From: Fischerella sp. PCC 9431
Lineage (GTDB): Bacteria > Cyanobacteriota > Cyanobacteriia > Cyanobacteriales > Nostocaceae
NCBI RefSeq assembly: GCF_000447295.1
Contig: NZ_ALVX01000004.1
Location: forward strand, 62,001-126,000
Direction: 5' to 3'
DNA length: 64,000 nucleotides
The notes below the pieces were generated by a model. The model saw nothing but the letters and a program-made list of their open reading frames with translations. It searched no databases and had not been told where the DNA came from. The position numbers and the translations under genes are program-made. Below are positions 24,217 to 34,500 of the stretch, piece after piece. Position 1 is the stretch's first letter, and each line of letters starts with the position of its first letter.

Positions 24217-27200
24217 TTACCCACACCAACTGATAACAACATATGTAGGTTCTGTAACACAATATACGCCCCCTGTTTTTTGCTCTACAAAGTCCATTCC
24301 TTTATCAAAAATAATTTTGTATCTTTGTCCGTCTTGTCGTTGCACTTCTAGTTCTCGTGCATGAGGAAAATGGGAGCGTTGATGCATTGGTTGAACATTA
24401 ACCTTTATCGAAACTCCTATTTTTTCCAGTTCATCGAGCGCTGCTTCCAAGTCAGCTTTTCTCTCTCGTGCTGACTCTACTTGCGAATTTTGTAAAACTC
24501 TAATCGTCACTGAGGAATTGGGATCAAAACTATAGCCTTGCAAAAGGTTAACTAATATTGTTGCCCCCTGACCATTTAGGTAGCGGTCTTGATATACAAT
24601 TTTACTTATTGTGCTACCTGAAAAAACACGATTCAATTCTAATTTTTGTTGTAATTGTGACAATGTTAAAGTACCCCAGTTTTTCTCTGGAAAGATAACT
24701 AAATTATCAGGGTCTTCCAAGTCGCTGGCTTTGACAAGTTTAGCTTGAGAGCGCAAGTTTTGTAGAGATTTAAAAACAGTATCTACTCCCTCTAAACTTC
24801 TAGTTTGAAACCACTCCCATTCTCCGTTATCTTTGGATTGATTTAGTTGTAAGGCGATTCGATTTTGTTGTTGAGAATTAAAACATAAAATTGGTAATAC
24901 ATTATTAGAAGTTTGATAAATTCGTAGCAAATCTTGGTCTATCCATTGTTGCAAACGTTTTCGCAATACTTGCAAATTTATCCTTTCTGATTCGGTGACA
25001 GCCCGGTTTGCTTCTGGTAATTGATTTAAAATTAATTCTAATGCTACATCACTACGTTGCCTTACGGAGTAAACTGCGTCTGTTAGTAGCTTTAACCAAA
25101 GTAGTGGCGAACCGTTATTTAAATTAAACGTATCCACTAGGCTTGGCAAGTAAATAATACTTACTCCCACAGCCATTCGACAAATTGCTGGTAGGCGTTC
25201 TGCTATTTGAGATACTTTAACTTTGCTAGCATCAGGAGCAAAATTTTGTAGTTCTGGGTCTGGTTTAACAACTAAATCTTTCAGGAAATTTGCTACCTCA
25301 TGACGGTTTAATTCTGCATGAAATGGCTGATTGGAGTAAGTTCTGAGACAATCGTAACAACTGGTGTCACAACTACAAAATGTAGCAAGTTCCCAAGCTT
25401 TTTTTAAGACATCAGCAAAGCGCTCAGCAATACGTTTGCTATAACCTGCACCTCCAGGAACATTGTCATAAATAATTATCTCTGCAAGTCTGTTTTGTAA
25501 GGGTCTAAATAAACCGTCTAATTCAGTGCGAGGTACATCAATTACTTGAGCCGCAGCAGCCAATAGTGCATATGTTAATGAACGCCAAAATCCCATACCA
25601 TCAGTACCTTGCCTGGAATTTTTAGACATAGAAGAAACTGTTATATCATCACCATAGTTAATGACTCCACCAAACAATAGTATCGGCTTTGTTCCAGATT
25701 CAAATTGAATTTTTAGTAAATCACTACGAAATTCATGACCTAAATGAATAGGTGGTAATCCACTTCCTAAACAATCTCTACCTGTAATTGGATGTTTATG
25801 AGCAGGTAATGAAAATTTCGAGTTTGCAGTCTGTTTTGTGCCGCGTTTTTTTGTGCTGTTTGCGGCACGTTGTTTTTGTACTAACTCGCTCAAGTCCCTA
25901 CCGCAACTTTGACAAATAGCAAACCCTTCTTTAGTAAAGCCTCTACCTTTCCCCAAAATTCCTTGATTTGCTAAGAAAAATGTACCGCCTTGGCTCACAG
26001 TTAATTTGTAGAAATCAGATTTATAAGCTTCTGGATTTTCTCCATCCTTGGCTAAAAATACTTGTGATGTTGGTTGGCGTAGTGGTTTAGTATGAGGTGT
26101 GACTCTTGGTTCAGTTGTCCAATCTGTGGTAAATGCTTTCGGTACTTTATAAGGCTTCATTTTAGCAGCAGAAGGAGGGTTAGGTATCCAACCACATACA
26201 GAACATTCTTCTACAGGTTCTTCTTGATTTGAAGCCTTAAAATTATTACAATTTTTGCAAACCCAGTAATATTTTTGTTCTAAATCATTGGGTCTAAGAA
26301 TAGCAACACTTTGATATACTCTGTCATCGACTACAATATCTTGACCGGGAGCATATTCGCCCAACGCAAGACGACGGTCACGCTCAAGTCTGTGTCTTCC
26401 TTGTGATGATTTATATTCATTACTTTCCCCAGTCAGTAAGCGAACTACATCTATTGGGAACCCATAAATAGGTAATACGCTTGCTTGTACTAATTCATCA
26501 TGCAATCGGCGTTTGGAAATTTTTTCTAATTCTGCTTCAATGCCGTCACGACGCTTTTCTAATCCCTTACGTTTTGTGCGGTCTTTTTCTGTATTAATAT
26601 CTTCTCGAATAGCTATCAGTAAAGGAACTAAATTATTCCAATCTGCTAACTGTTCTCTCTGGAAAATGGAGATAGCTTCAATAAATTGATTAAGTATCTC
26701 AATTACACTACCTGAAATTTTAAGTCGATTTATCCATGATTGAGCAATAGAATTAGCAGCATCGCTATGTAACCACTCCTGTAGTTCACAAACTGTTGCA
26801 TTTGCTGGTGGCGTGAAATTAAGAGCAGCACAAAAATCTTCTAATGGTAAACTAAAAAATTCGGCAATTGTTACTTGCTCCGCTCCTTTTTCTTTATTTT
26901 TTAAAAACTCAGCTAATAACTCAGCGCGAATGTGACGCTGCTGAATTTGCAAATTACCTGCGTCAAGTTTGGGAATTTGATTATTACCCGCAATTAATTG
27001 TTCAGGTTGCTCAAAATAAAAGCGGTCGTGGGGGCGACGTTGACCGTACATTAAAGTAATAGCAACTCCATCCGTCCGTCTTCCAGCGCGTCCTGCGCGT
27101 TGTTGGTAGTTGCTGACGTAAGGTGGAAAGTTTCGCAAAACTACAGCTTGTAGTTCGCCAATATCCACCCCCATTTCCAAAGTTGTCGAGCAACTGAGCA

Positions 27201-30200
27201 TATTAATTTGACCGCGACGAAAACGGTTTTCACGTTTTTCGAGTTCGCCAACTCCTAATTGCGCGGTATGCTCTTGCGATCGCAGTGGTAAGGGTAGATT
27301 ATTTTTGATACGATACTGTTGATAATTCTCGTTTGTTGCCTGTGCAATTTTCTCGCAAGTATACGCTTGGAGTGTACCAGGACATTTGAATGTTGGACAT
27401 CCAAACAAATTAAGAGTAGCTTGAGATTTATCTAATTGTGATAAACCTGGGACGTGGATAATTTGTTGGCAACAATTACATTTATACCAGTCTTGCTGTG
27501 TTTCTGTTAAATTGAGCAGATTCCAGTTGAGTTGATATCCTTTTTGAGATTGAACAAGTATGCCGGATGATTTTAATATTTCATACAGCCAAGTAAAATC
27601 TTCCTGTGTAGGTAATTGTTCACTAAATATAATTGAATAGTACCAGCCTAAGCGGTTTTGCCCTTTACTTTTTTCCCCTGTTTTCTTAAATTTTGGCAAG
27701 ATAGTAAGAGAGTCTTTGTATTTTTTAGATTCTCCAGGCGGTTTTTCCAAAAATAAATAATTTTGTGAACGTCCTTGAGAGTCTAACATCGAGTCTCTAG
27801 CACCCGGAACCCCTCCAATTTCCGGAAAATATTGAGATGCTCTTTCAATACTAACGATGCCATTACGACGAATAATGTCAATAAAAACAGTGAGAAATAT
27901 TTGAGCTTCTAGAGAAGAAATGCTAAATCTTTCTGCTACAGAGTTAATTAAACGTTCATCTTCTATTTGAATATGACAAGCCAATAATGCTAATGCTTCT
28001 AATGATGTACGTCGCGAAAAACGAATTGCAAATTCCCAAAGCAATAACTCTTTAGCACGAGCCAGTGCCATTGGTTCGCAGTCAAATCTATTTTTGAGTT
28101 TTTCTTCGTTTGGATCGTCAGGTCTGTAGCTGAGATAATTATACTCAGATTTTCTATCTGGATGAGGGATAGAAGTTTCCAAGAATATTTCTTTTAAGCG
28201 ATTAATAACTTGATTTACAGATGTGATTCCTTGATGATTTTTGACATCTTGAAATGCTTGCCAAACAAATTGTCTATATAGGATTTCTGTGTGGTTTCGT
28301 TGATAGTCGGAGCCAAAAAATGCAGCATCCTGTCGCCCATCAGAGAAAGTTAAAAGTTTGCGTTTGGAGGCATCTTCTCGTACTTTTTCTGCCTCTGGCA
28401 ACAATTCAAAAAGGCTATCAATCATCGCCACTAAAGGAGCGTCAGTATAAGCTATAAATAACCTTATAGCTTCAGAGCGTAATGGTTTTGCTCCACAAGC
28501 AGCACATTGTTGTAAATAAGAGCCTTCTAGATTATCATCTTTTTGATTACTATTATTATTTTTTTGACGATACCATGCTAGACGAAATTCGCTTTTCTTC
28601 TTGACCTGAACTTGTGGAGTAAAAGGTTCAGAGGAAGGAGTACCAATCCAGCCATGACGCTGGCTAATTAGAAAAGTAGCTGGTAATTTATCTGTATTTT
28701 CTTGTTCCTCTTCGCCATCTTCCTCTTCTTCTGTAACGTTCTCTATCGTGTTAGGAGTGACGGTATAAATATTAGGGTTATCTCTTAAAAATTGCAGCCT
28801 TTTGGGAGGAGGTTGTATTTTATTTGATTTACTATCCCACTGCAATAAAGAATAAGCTTCACCGCATTGATAACAACTAGCTAACTCTAATACAGGAGAG
28901 CCACAATCATCACAAGTCATCTTTTCGTTGAGGTAAAGACGACCGTATTTAAGTGTTTTTTCTGGATAATTTGGGTCAGAGAATGCACTAGAGCATTCAT
29001 GATTTATACAAGCATAAATTCCTTCTAAACTCCGAAACAGAAGATGGAGTCTAACTGGCAGTAAAGGTAAATCTTCAGGATTTTCTCGCGCTAAAGTACC
29101 TAATTGCAGCAAACGAGCAAAAGCGATTTTGGCATCAGTATCATTAATAGTTCCATCTGGATTGATGGGTAAATTTACTCCCCAAATTTCTGCTGATTGT
29201 GTAATTTGTTCCCAAGGTTGAGGCTTGCGGCTAAGAATATTAATTAAGCGATGTACTATTGGATGTTGCTTCAGTGCAAACCAGAGAAATTTGTGAACAT
29301 CTCCATTAGCTTGGGAAGTTGCTATTTGTAATTGTTCTTCTGGTACAATCCCACGAAGCTGGTCTAGCCATTTATTTAAATCATCATCAAAGTTAGGTAA
29401 TTCTAAAATACTTAAATATCCTAAAATATCTTCACCAGTAAAATTTTCTGGTAATGTATAAGGTTCGCCTAATCTATCTACAGCATCGCGGCGACTACCT
29501 CTAATTACCTCTGCAAAAGATTCACCGAAAAATTTTTCTGCAAATTCCAATACTTGGTTATCAACTGAAGCATCCCCTAAGCTAGCACTAGTTGCAATGC
29601 AGCGGATATGTCCTGGCTTCTTAATACCTACTGCAACTTTCAAGCGCTCAAGAAGCATAGAAACTTCGCTACCAGTAGAGCCATTATAAGTATGAGCTTC
29701 ATCCACAATTAACATTTTGAAAGTTGATGCTGAAGCAGCGAAAATTTTATTTCGCTCGACAGGACGAATTAACATATGCTCCAGCATGGAGTAGTTTGTA
29801 ATTAAGATGTGTGGCGGCTCATTCCATATTTCCTCGCGGGAAAGGCGTTGAATTTGTTGTGTTTTATGCAGTGCTTCTTCAACTAATCTTTCACGAATAC
29901 TGTCTAAATTTCCTAGTTCCTCTTCGGTGAATAACTCTTTAAGTTCCTTTTCGGCAAATAACTCTTTAAGTTCCTTAGATTCATAAGCAGAAAATTCTGC
30001 TGCTAAAGCTTCGATAGCTTTTTCTTTTTTCGTTTCAGTTCGACTGGTATAAAATCCAAATTTAATTCTAATTTCATCTTGACGACAAAGTAACTTACGC
30101 AAACGTTTAACTTGGTCATTAACTAAAGCATTCATGGGATATAAAATTAAAGCTCGTACCCCATGAATTAATAAATTCTCTTCTTCCTTGAGTAGCGTAT

Positions 30201-30600
30201 CTAACATTGGTAACAGGAAACATTCTGTTTTTCCTGAACCTGTACCTGTAGCGACAACGATATTTTGTTGTTTTTGTATAACTGCTTTAACTGCTTTTTC
30301 TTGATGTTCGTAAAGCGGACGATTGCTAGGTGTAAATAAGCTAGCCATTTGAGGATGCAAAACACCCTGATTTACCAACTGTGAAACATTTTTTCCCGGT
30401 TGATAGGGTTGGGAGCCTTCTAAATATGGCTCCTGCCAAATATTTCCTCGCTGTTCTAGTTGATATTTTAAAGCGTAGCGTAGATGAGGATCGCGTAGCG
30501 GATAGGCTGTCAGCAAGTAACGAATAAAATCTTGACGAGGTTGCTCAACTGCTGCAATCGGGTCGAGATAGTTAATGTTTTTCATCATACTAAAAGACAT
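24217..30600 (-). CDS. Giant DEAD/DEAH helicase with DUF1998 domain (2127 aa)
   Basis: The N-terminal helicase lobe has Walker A ATGTGSGKTE (residues 117-126), LIVDEAHTYNG (DEAH) and TSASLGD. The second lobe has STTLEMGVDIGELQAV and the arginine-finger box QQRAGRAGRR. Cys-rich knuckles (CKNCN...CSVCGW; CQSCG) precede the DUF1998 module with NVPGGAGYSKRI and CSCDTSCYDCLRTYSNQ. The size and layout resemble DruE of Druantia and the helicases of DISARM and MrfA. It is the last gene of a three-gene operon, overlapping the 309-residue gene by 16 bases. A 27-base in-frame tandem duplication (KELKELF repeat) lies near 29930-29983. Likely role: nucleic-acid translocase in phage defence. Confidence 0.9.
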   Translation of the reverse strand: MSFSMMKNINYLDPIAAVEQPRQDFIRYLLTAYPLRDPHLRYALKYQLEQRGNIWQEPYLEGSQPYQPGKNVSQLVNQGVLHPQMASLFTPSNRPLYEHQEKAVKAVIQKQQNIVVATGTGSGKTECFLLPMLDTLLKEEENLLIHGVRALILYPMNALVNDQVKRLRKLLCRQDEIRIKFGFYTSRTETKKEKAIEALAAEFSAYESKELKELFAEKELKELFTEEELGNLDSIRERLVEEALHKTQQIQRLSREEIWNEPPHILITNYSMLEHMLIRPVERNKIFAASASTFKMLIVDEAHTYNGSTGSEVSMLLERLKVAVGIKKPGHIRCIATSASLGDASVDNQVLEFAEKFFGESFAEVIRGSRRDAVDRLGEPYTLPENFTGEDILGYLSILELPNFDDDLNKWLDQLRGIVPEEQLQIATSQANGDVHKFLWFALKQHPIVHRLINILSRKPQPWEQITQSAEIWGVNLPINPDGTINDTDAKIAFARLLQLGTLARENPEDLPLLPVRLHLLFRSLEGIYACINHECSSAFSDPNYPEKTLKYGRLYLNEKMTCDDCGSPVLELASCYQCGEAYSLLQWDSKSNKIQPPPKRLQFLRDNPNIYTVTPNTIENVTEEEEDGEEEQENTDKLPATFLISQRHGWIGTPSSEPFTPQVQVKKKSEFRLAWYRQKNNNSNQKDDNLEGSYLQQCAACGAKPLRSEAIRLFIAYTDAPLVAMIDSLFELLPEAEKVREDASKRKLLTFSDGRQDAAFFGSDYQRNHTEILYRQFVWQAFQDVKNHQGITSVNQVINRLKEIFLETSIPHPDRKSEYNYLSYRPDDPNEEKLKNRFDCEPMALARAKELLLWEFAIRFSRRTSLEALALLACHIQIEDERLINSVAERFSISSLEAQIFLTVFIDIIRRNGIVSIERASQYFPEIGGVPGARDSMLDSQGRSQNYLFLEKPPGESKKYKDSLTILPKFKKTGEKSKGQNRLGWYYSIIFSEQLPTQEDFTWLYEILKSSGILVQSQKGYQLNWNLLNLTETQQDWYKCNCCQQIIHVPGLSQLDKSQATLNLFGCPTFKCPGTLQAYTCEKIAQATNENYQQYRIKNNLPLPLRSQEHTAQLGVGELEKRENRFRRGQINMLSCSTTLEMGVDIGELQAVVLRNFPPYVSNYQQRAGRAGRRTDGVAITLMYGQRRPHDRFYFEQPEQLIAGNNQIPKLDAGNLQIQQRHIRAELLAEFLKNKEKGAEQVTIAEFFSLPLEDFCAALNFTPPANATVCELQEWLHSDAANSIAQSWINRLKISGSVIEILNQFIEAISIFQREQLADWNNLVPLLIAIREDINTEKDRTKRKGLEKRRDGIEAELEKISKRRLHDELVQASVLPIYGFPIDVVRLLTGESNEYKSSQGRHRLERDRRLALGEYAPGQDIVVDDRVYQSVAILRPNDLEQKYYWVCKNCNNFKASNQEEPVEECSVCGWIPNPPSAAKMKPYKVPKAFTTDWTTEPRVTPHTKPLRQPTSQVFLAKDGENPEAYKSDFYKLTVSQGGTFFLANQGILGKGRGFTKEGFAICQSCGRDLSELVQKQRAANSTKKRGTKQTANSKFSLPAHKHPITGRDCLGSGLPPIHLGHEFRSDLLKIQFESGTKPILLFGGVINYGDDITVSSMSKNSRQGTDGMGFWRSLTYALLAAAAQVIDVPRTELDGLFRPLQNRLAEIIIYDNVPGGAGYSKRIAERFADVLKKAWELATFCSCDTSCYDCLRTYSNQPFHAELNRHEVANFLKDLVVKPDPELQNFAPDASKVKVSQIAERLPAICRMAVGVSIIYLPSLVDTFNLNNGSPLLWLKLLTDAVYSVRQRSDVALELILNQLPEANRAVTESERINLQVLRKRLQQWIDQDLLRIYQTSNNVLPILCFNSQQQNRIALQLNQSKDNGEWEWFQTRSLEGVDTVFKSLQNLRSQAKLVKASDLEDPDNLVIFPEKNWGTLTLSQLQQKLELNRVFSGSTISKIVYQDRYLNGQGATILVNLLQGYSFDPNSSVTIRVLQNSQVESARERKADLEAALDELEKIGVSIKVNVQPMHQRSHFPHARELEVQRQDGQRYKIIFDKGMDFVEQKTGGVYCVTEPTYVVISWCG

Positions 30601-31514
30601 CCTAAGTTTTGAAAAATAGTTTCTACAATGGGGTGATTAATTGATTGAGTTAACCGATTTCTATAACTCTCGTTATCGGGTTTGGATAATCGCCAAAGTA
30701 ATTGAGCATAAGCACTTGGTAAAACTGTACCTTGGAGATTTAATTTACCCTGCGGTTTATCCCACTGAATTTTTAAAGGAAATCCTGTTTGGCTATCTTG
30801 GTAAAACATTGCCAGTATTGCTGTATCTGGTTCTAACTCATAAAAAGTTCGCTCCTGAAACCAGAGATATTCACCAGTAGAAAGCTGTAGTAATGTTTTA
30901 TCTTGTAATTGCTGGTAATTTACAGTCAGCCAACGATTTTTCTGTGGAGTATCACGACGAGGTACATATTGAGAAATAATGTCTTTACCTTTCTTATCAT
31001 TAATCAAAAATGGGTTTTCTTGCCACGGAGAACGTAAAACTCCCTTAGAAGGTTGGCAAGGTCTAGGTAAATACTCAACACTATCAGCAACAATCAAGAA
31101 GCGAATTCCTACTTGATTAAGGCGGTTTCTTATTTGATTAAAGCCATGTACTTTTGGACGGATTGATAGCTCATCGTTATTTTGCTCAGTTTTTAACACT
31201 TGATGTGCTAAAGAAAGATATGCACGATCGCCCCTAAATCGTAACCCTGTCAAGTTATCTCGATTTAAAGCCAATACCGTTGGTGGTGCTATACAATAGC
31301 TATTTCGTACTCCTGCATAAATTTCACCTTCTGCTTGTAATTCTCTCAATGCTTCTTGAATTTCAGTTTGTAATTGCTCTTGTGGCTGATTAGGCTCTAA
31401 AGTTGAACGCAGTAGAGAGATAATTTGATGTTTAGTTAACGTCGTTGCTACAGCAGGATTGCTGGAATTTCTATGGTTACTTAGCAGCAATGTAATTTGT
31501 TCAAACCACATCAT
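30585..31514 (-). CDS. Winged-helix-like partner protein (309 aa)
   Basis: The N-terminal 75 residues (KHQIISLLRSTL...EALRELQAEGEIYAGVRNSYCIAPP) look like a winged helix-turn-helix ending in a beta wing. The rest is mixed alpha/beta and unrecognised, with an aromatic, charged stretch YLWFQERTFYELEPDTAILAM at its centre (cited in part). It overlaps the gene before it by 4 bases (ATGA type) and the helicase gene after it by 16, so the three products are almost certainly made in fixed ratio. A DNA-reading adaptor for the helicase is a reasonable but untested guess. Confidence 0.65.
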   Translation of the reverse strand: MMWFEQITLLLSNHRNSSNPAVATTLTKHQIISLLRSTLEPNQPQEQLQTEIQEALRELQAEGEIYAGVRNSYCIAPPTVLALNRDNLTGLRFRGDRAYLSLAHQVLKTEQNNDELSIRPKVHGFNQIRNRLNQVGIRFLIVADSVEYLPRPCQPSKGVLRSPWQENPFLINDKKGKDIISQYVPRRDTPQKNRWLTVNYQQLQDKTLLQLSTGEYLWFQERTFYELEPDTAILAMFYQDSQTGFPLKIQWDKPQGKLNLQGTVLPSAYAQLLWRLSKPDNESYRNRLTQSINHPIVETIFQNLGCLLV

Positions 31515-34500
31515 CTTACTCCCAGCATTCTAGTAACCTGTTCTGGATTCAATGGTTTGCGTTCAATACTTTGAAAATTTTCAATTTTTTGCAGATGGGT
31601 GGATGCAGTCTTGAAATTACTGATGTTTAGTAAAACTAAATCTTCGTAAACTGAATCTTGTGGAATCTCTATTTTCAAAATTAAATCTTGCAATTGATTT
31701 TGTTTGATTGATAATTCCAGATATTTCAAAAAAACTTCACGTTTCTTGGAACGAACAGTTACTAAATACCAATTACCATGCTCAACCGTCTTGACAGTTG
31801 GAGTTGGAAATTTGTCGGAATCAGCAGTTGGCATAATTGGCATAATAAGATTATTTTGTTTTGGCACAGATTCTGGACTTAAAAAGTCCAACAGACCTTT
31901 GAGTTTGTCGAGTAAAGAATGTGCATTTAACCATTCAGGAAAATAATATTGATGACTTTCTAAACTAGAAATGCCAGCTTGCAGTTGTTTGATATCAAAA
32001 TCCAAATTTAGTTGTCTAACCGCAGCTATTAATGCCTCTTTTGACTCACTATTACCCAAAATTGTATAGCAGTAATTTTCTCTAGCTTCATCTTCTTCTG
32101 TAGCTTGGGGTAAGTCATATCTACTACTGCCACACCACCAACCAAGGTTTTCTGGTAACTGCTGTCCCCAAATTAGTTGAATATGGTAGATTCCGGTTGG
32201 TAAATTGAGAGGAACCTCAATCTTATTTGAACCTTTTTGAAGTAAGGGTACTTGAATTTCTACTGACTTACTGTCAGGTAAAAGTAAGTTCCAACAGAAT
32301 AAAAAGTAAAACTTGTCAGGTAATAACCCAAATATATTAATTGCGTCTTTTGTCCAAGTCCAACTGATATTTTGTACTATAGTTTGCATCTCGATAAGTC
32401 GCTGTGGTTCGTAGCCCAAACGCTGATAATCTAGGGCATACCAATTAGACTCAGGTAGTAAATCATATAATGAAGCTAAACGAATTTCTAAAACTCCTGA
32501 TGCATTAGCTTGTAATTGGTAAGGTATCTTTTCATTATCATTGTATAAAAATAAGATAATTTCCTCTAAAGCCCAAAGTCCTTCAATTGTAATAATTTCT
32601 GACCAAAACTTTTCGGGAGTATTTAGTGTTATGGGCAAGTCAGCTTCTAAATATCCAGAAGCACTGCGAATTTTTAGTTGGTTAATTCCAGTAACTTGTG
32701 CAACTTGATATTTTGATTTCACTTCAAAGCGGTACGACCATCGTTTTTGGTCAAACCAGAAACGAGCCTCATAATAGCCTGGTTCGGTAATCCATTGTGC
32801 GAGCAAAATCGCCAACCAACGATTATTAGGAGATAACTTTTCTATTGTGCGAGCAATAATATTTCGCTCGTTTAGATTTTCAATTAAAACGTTTAAATCT
32901 AAATAACTTTTAATAGGTGGATACCAAAAAGTAGGAGGTTCTAAATAAATAATCTTTCTACCTTTTAACCGGAATCCAGTTAAGATTGGTTCATCATCCG
33001 TTAGTAATTTCCAATTAATAATCTGTGATTGGCTATTTGCTATGGTTAACAAAATTGAAGATTCTGGTTTTGTTAACCTAATTAGACGACCTCGCCATCC
33101 TCTAATGCTAGACGGAATATAGCTATCTAAAACCTCAATCCCGTCAGCAAATTCTGGCTGAATATCATTAGGAGTGAAGAAAATTATTTCTTCTAAACCA
33201 ATAATTACGGGATTTTGATTTTGTAAAGGTAAATGCTCTCCCGTAACAGCATTAAATAACAAACATGGCAAATTACTGTTAATACCGTGATATTGCCATT
33301 CTATCAACTCCTTATTGTTGTGGTCTAGCAGTTGACAATTCCATTTGTCCAATGCTTGATTAACTTCAATTACTAGTTCTGGAATTATTAAATCTCCATT
33401 TGTAGGAATTGTATTCTCCCAATCGGCTTGTGGAATCTGGCAATATGTTCCTCGTAAATTTCGCCATTCTGGCTTCCACAAAGCTTGCTCAGGTAATAGT
33501 AATTGCGTGTTTAAAGTATCAGCAATATCTAAGCTCATTGACAGAGGTTTAATACGCCTGGTAATAAGATTTTGACTGCGGCTTGAACCTGGTTTTGGCG
33601 TTAAAACCTGAATTAAAGCATTCCAGTTTCGCAAGAAAAAATTTTGCGGTAAATAATAATTACCTAATAATTCCTCTCGTTCATTATCATCCTCTAACAC
33701 TTGAGGAGAAGCATTTTGCCTTTCTAATTCTTGTGCAATTAGAGCAATACCTTGAAGTAGTTGTCCAGAAATTGGTTCAGTTTCTTTGTCCTCAGCATAG
33801 CTGGCTTTAAGAAAATTAACCAGCGTCCCCCATTGCGGATGTTTTTCTTGGCATAAATCCAATAATACTTGTGATAAATCCTCAGCAGGAGTATGAGCTA
33901 TTTGCCACCAACCATATTCATCAGCTATTTCTTGAACTAATTGAGCAAAATGACCCAGATTTTGTTCTGGAACGCCACTTTGCAACCATAATGTTGAAAT
34001 GTACTTATATCCACCATTTGCCCTAATTAAACCTAATAAATCGATTCCTTCATCTACAATTCGACGCAGAGCTATTTCCACTCTCTGATTGTGATTAATA
34101 TCTAAGCGTTCGCAGAAACCTTGCCAAAATCTTTCATTGGAATAATAGTAAGCATATTCAGAAAGAGCGCAAGTCAAAATTTTGAGCCAGTTTTGCTCTA
34201 ATTCATAAAATTCACCTTGCAGTGAATTGTATGTAATTCTGTCAAACTGCTGCAAGTTTTGACCAACAATATCAAGTATTTGCTCACTAGCTTGGCGTTT
34301 AATACGAATACTACCAAGAAATCTATGTCCAACTGGACGATTGCGGTGTGCCCAGTGTGGTAATATTTGCTCTTCCCAAATGTTTTTAGTATATTGAGAA
34401 TTTCTGAAGTTAGAGCCTAATCTTACTCTTGGCTTTTGGTAATTTTTATTTGATGCCTGGTATGAAGAAGTAGCTTCATTTACCTTGGGAGGTAATTTTG

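Noticed and set aside
29930-29983. 27-base tandem duplication in the helicase gene
   Set aside because: It is in frame, adds nine residues in a charged helix and looks like ordinary slippage, so it is noted only in the gene entry.
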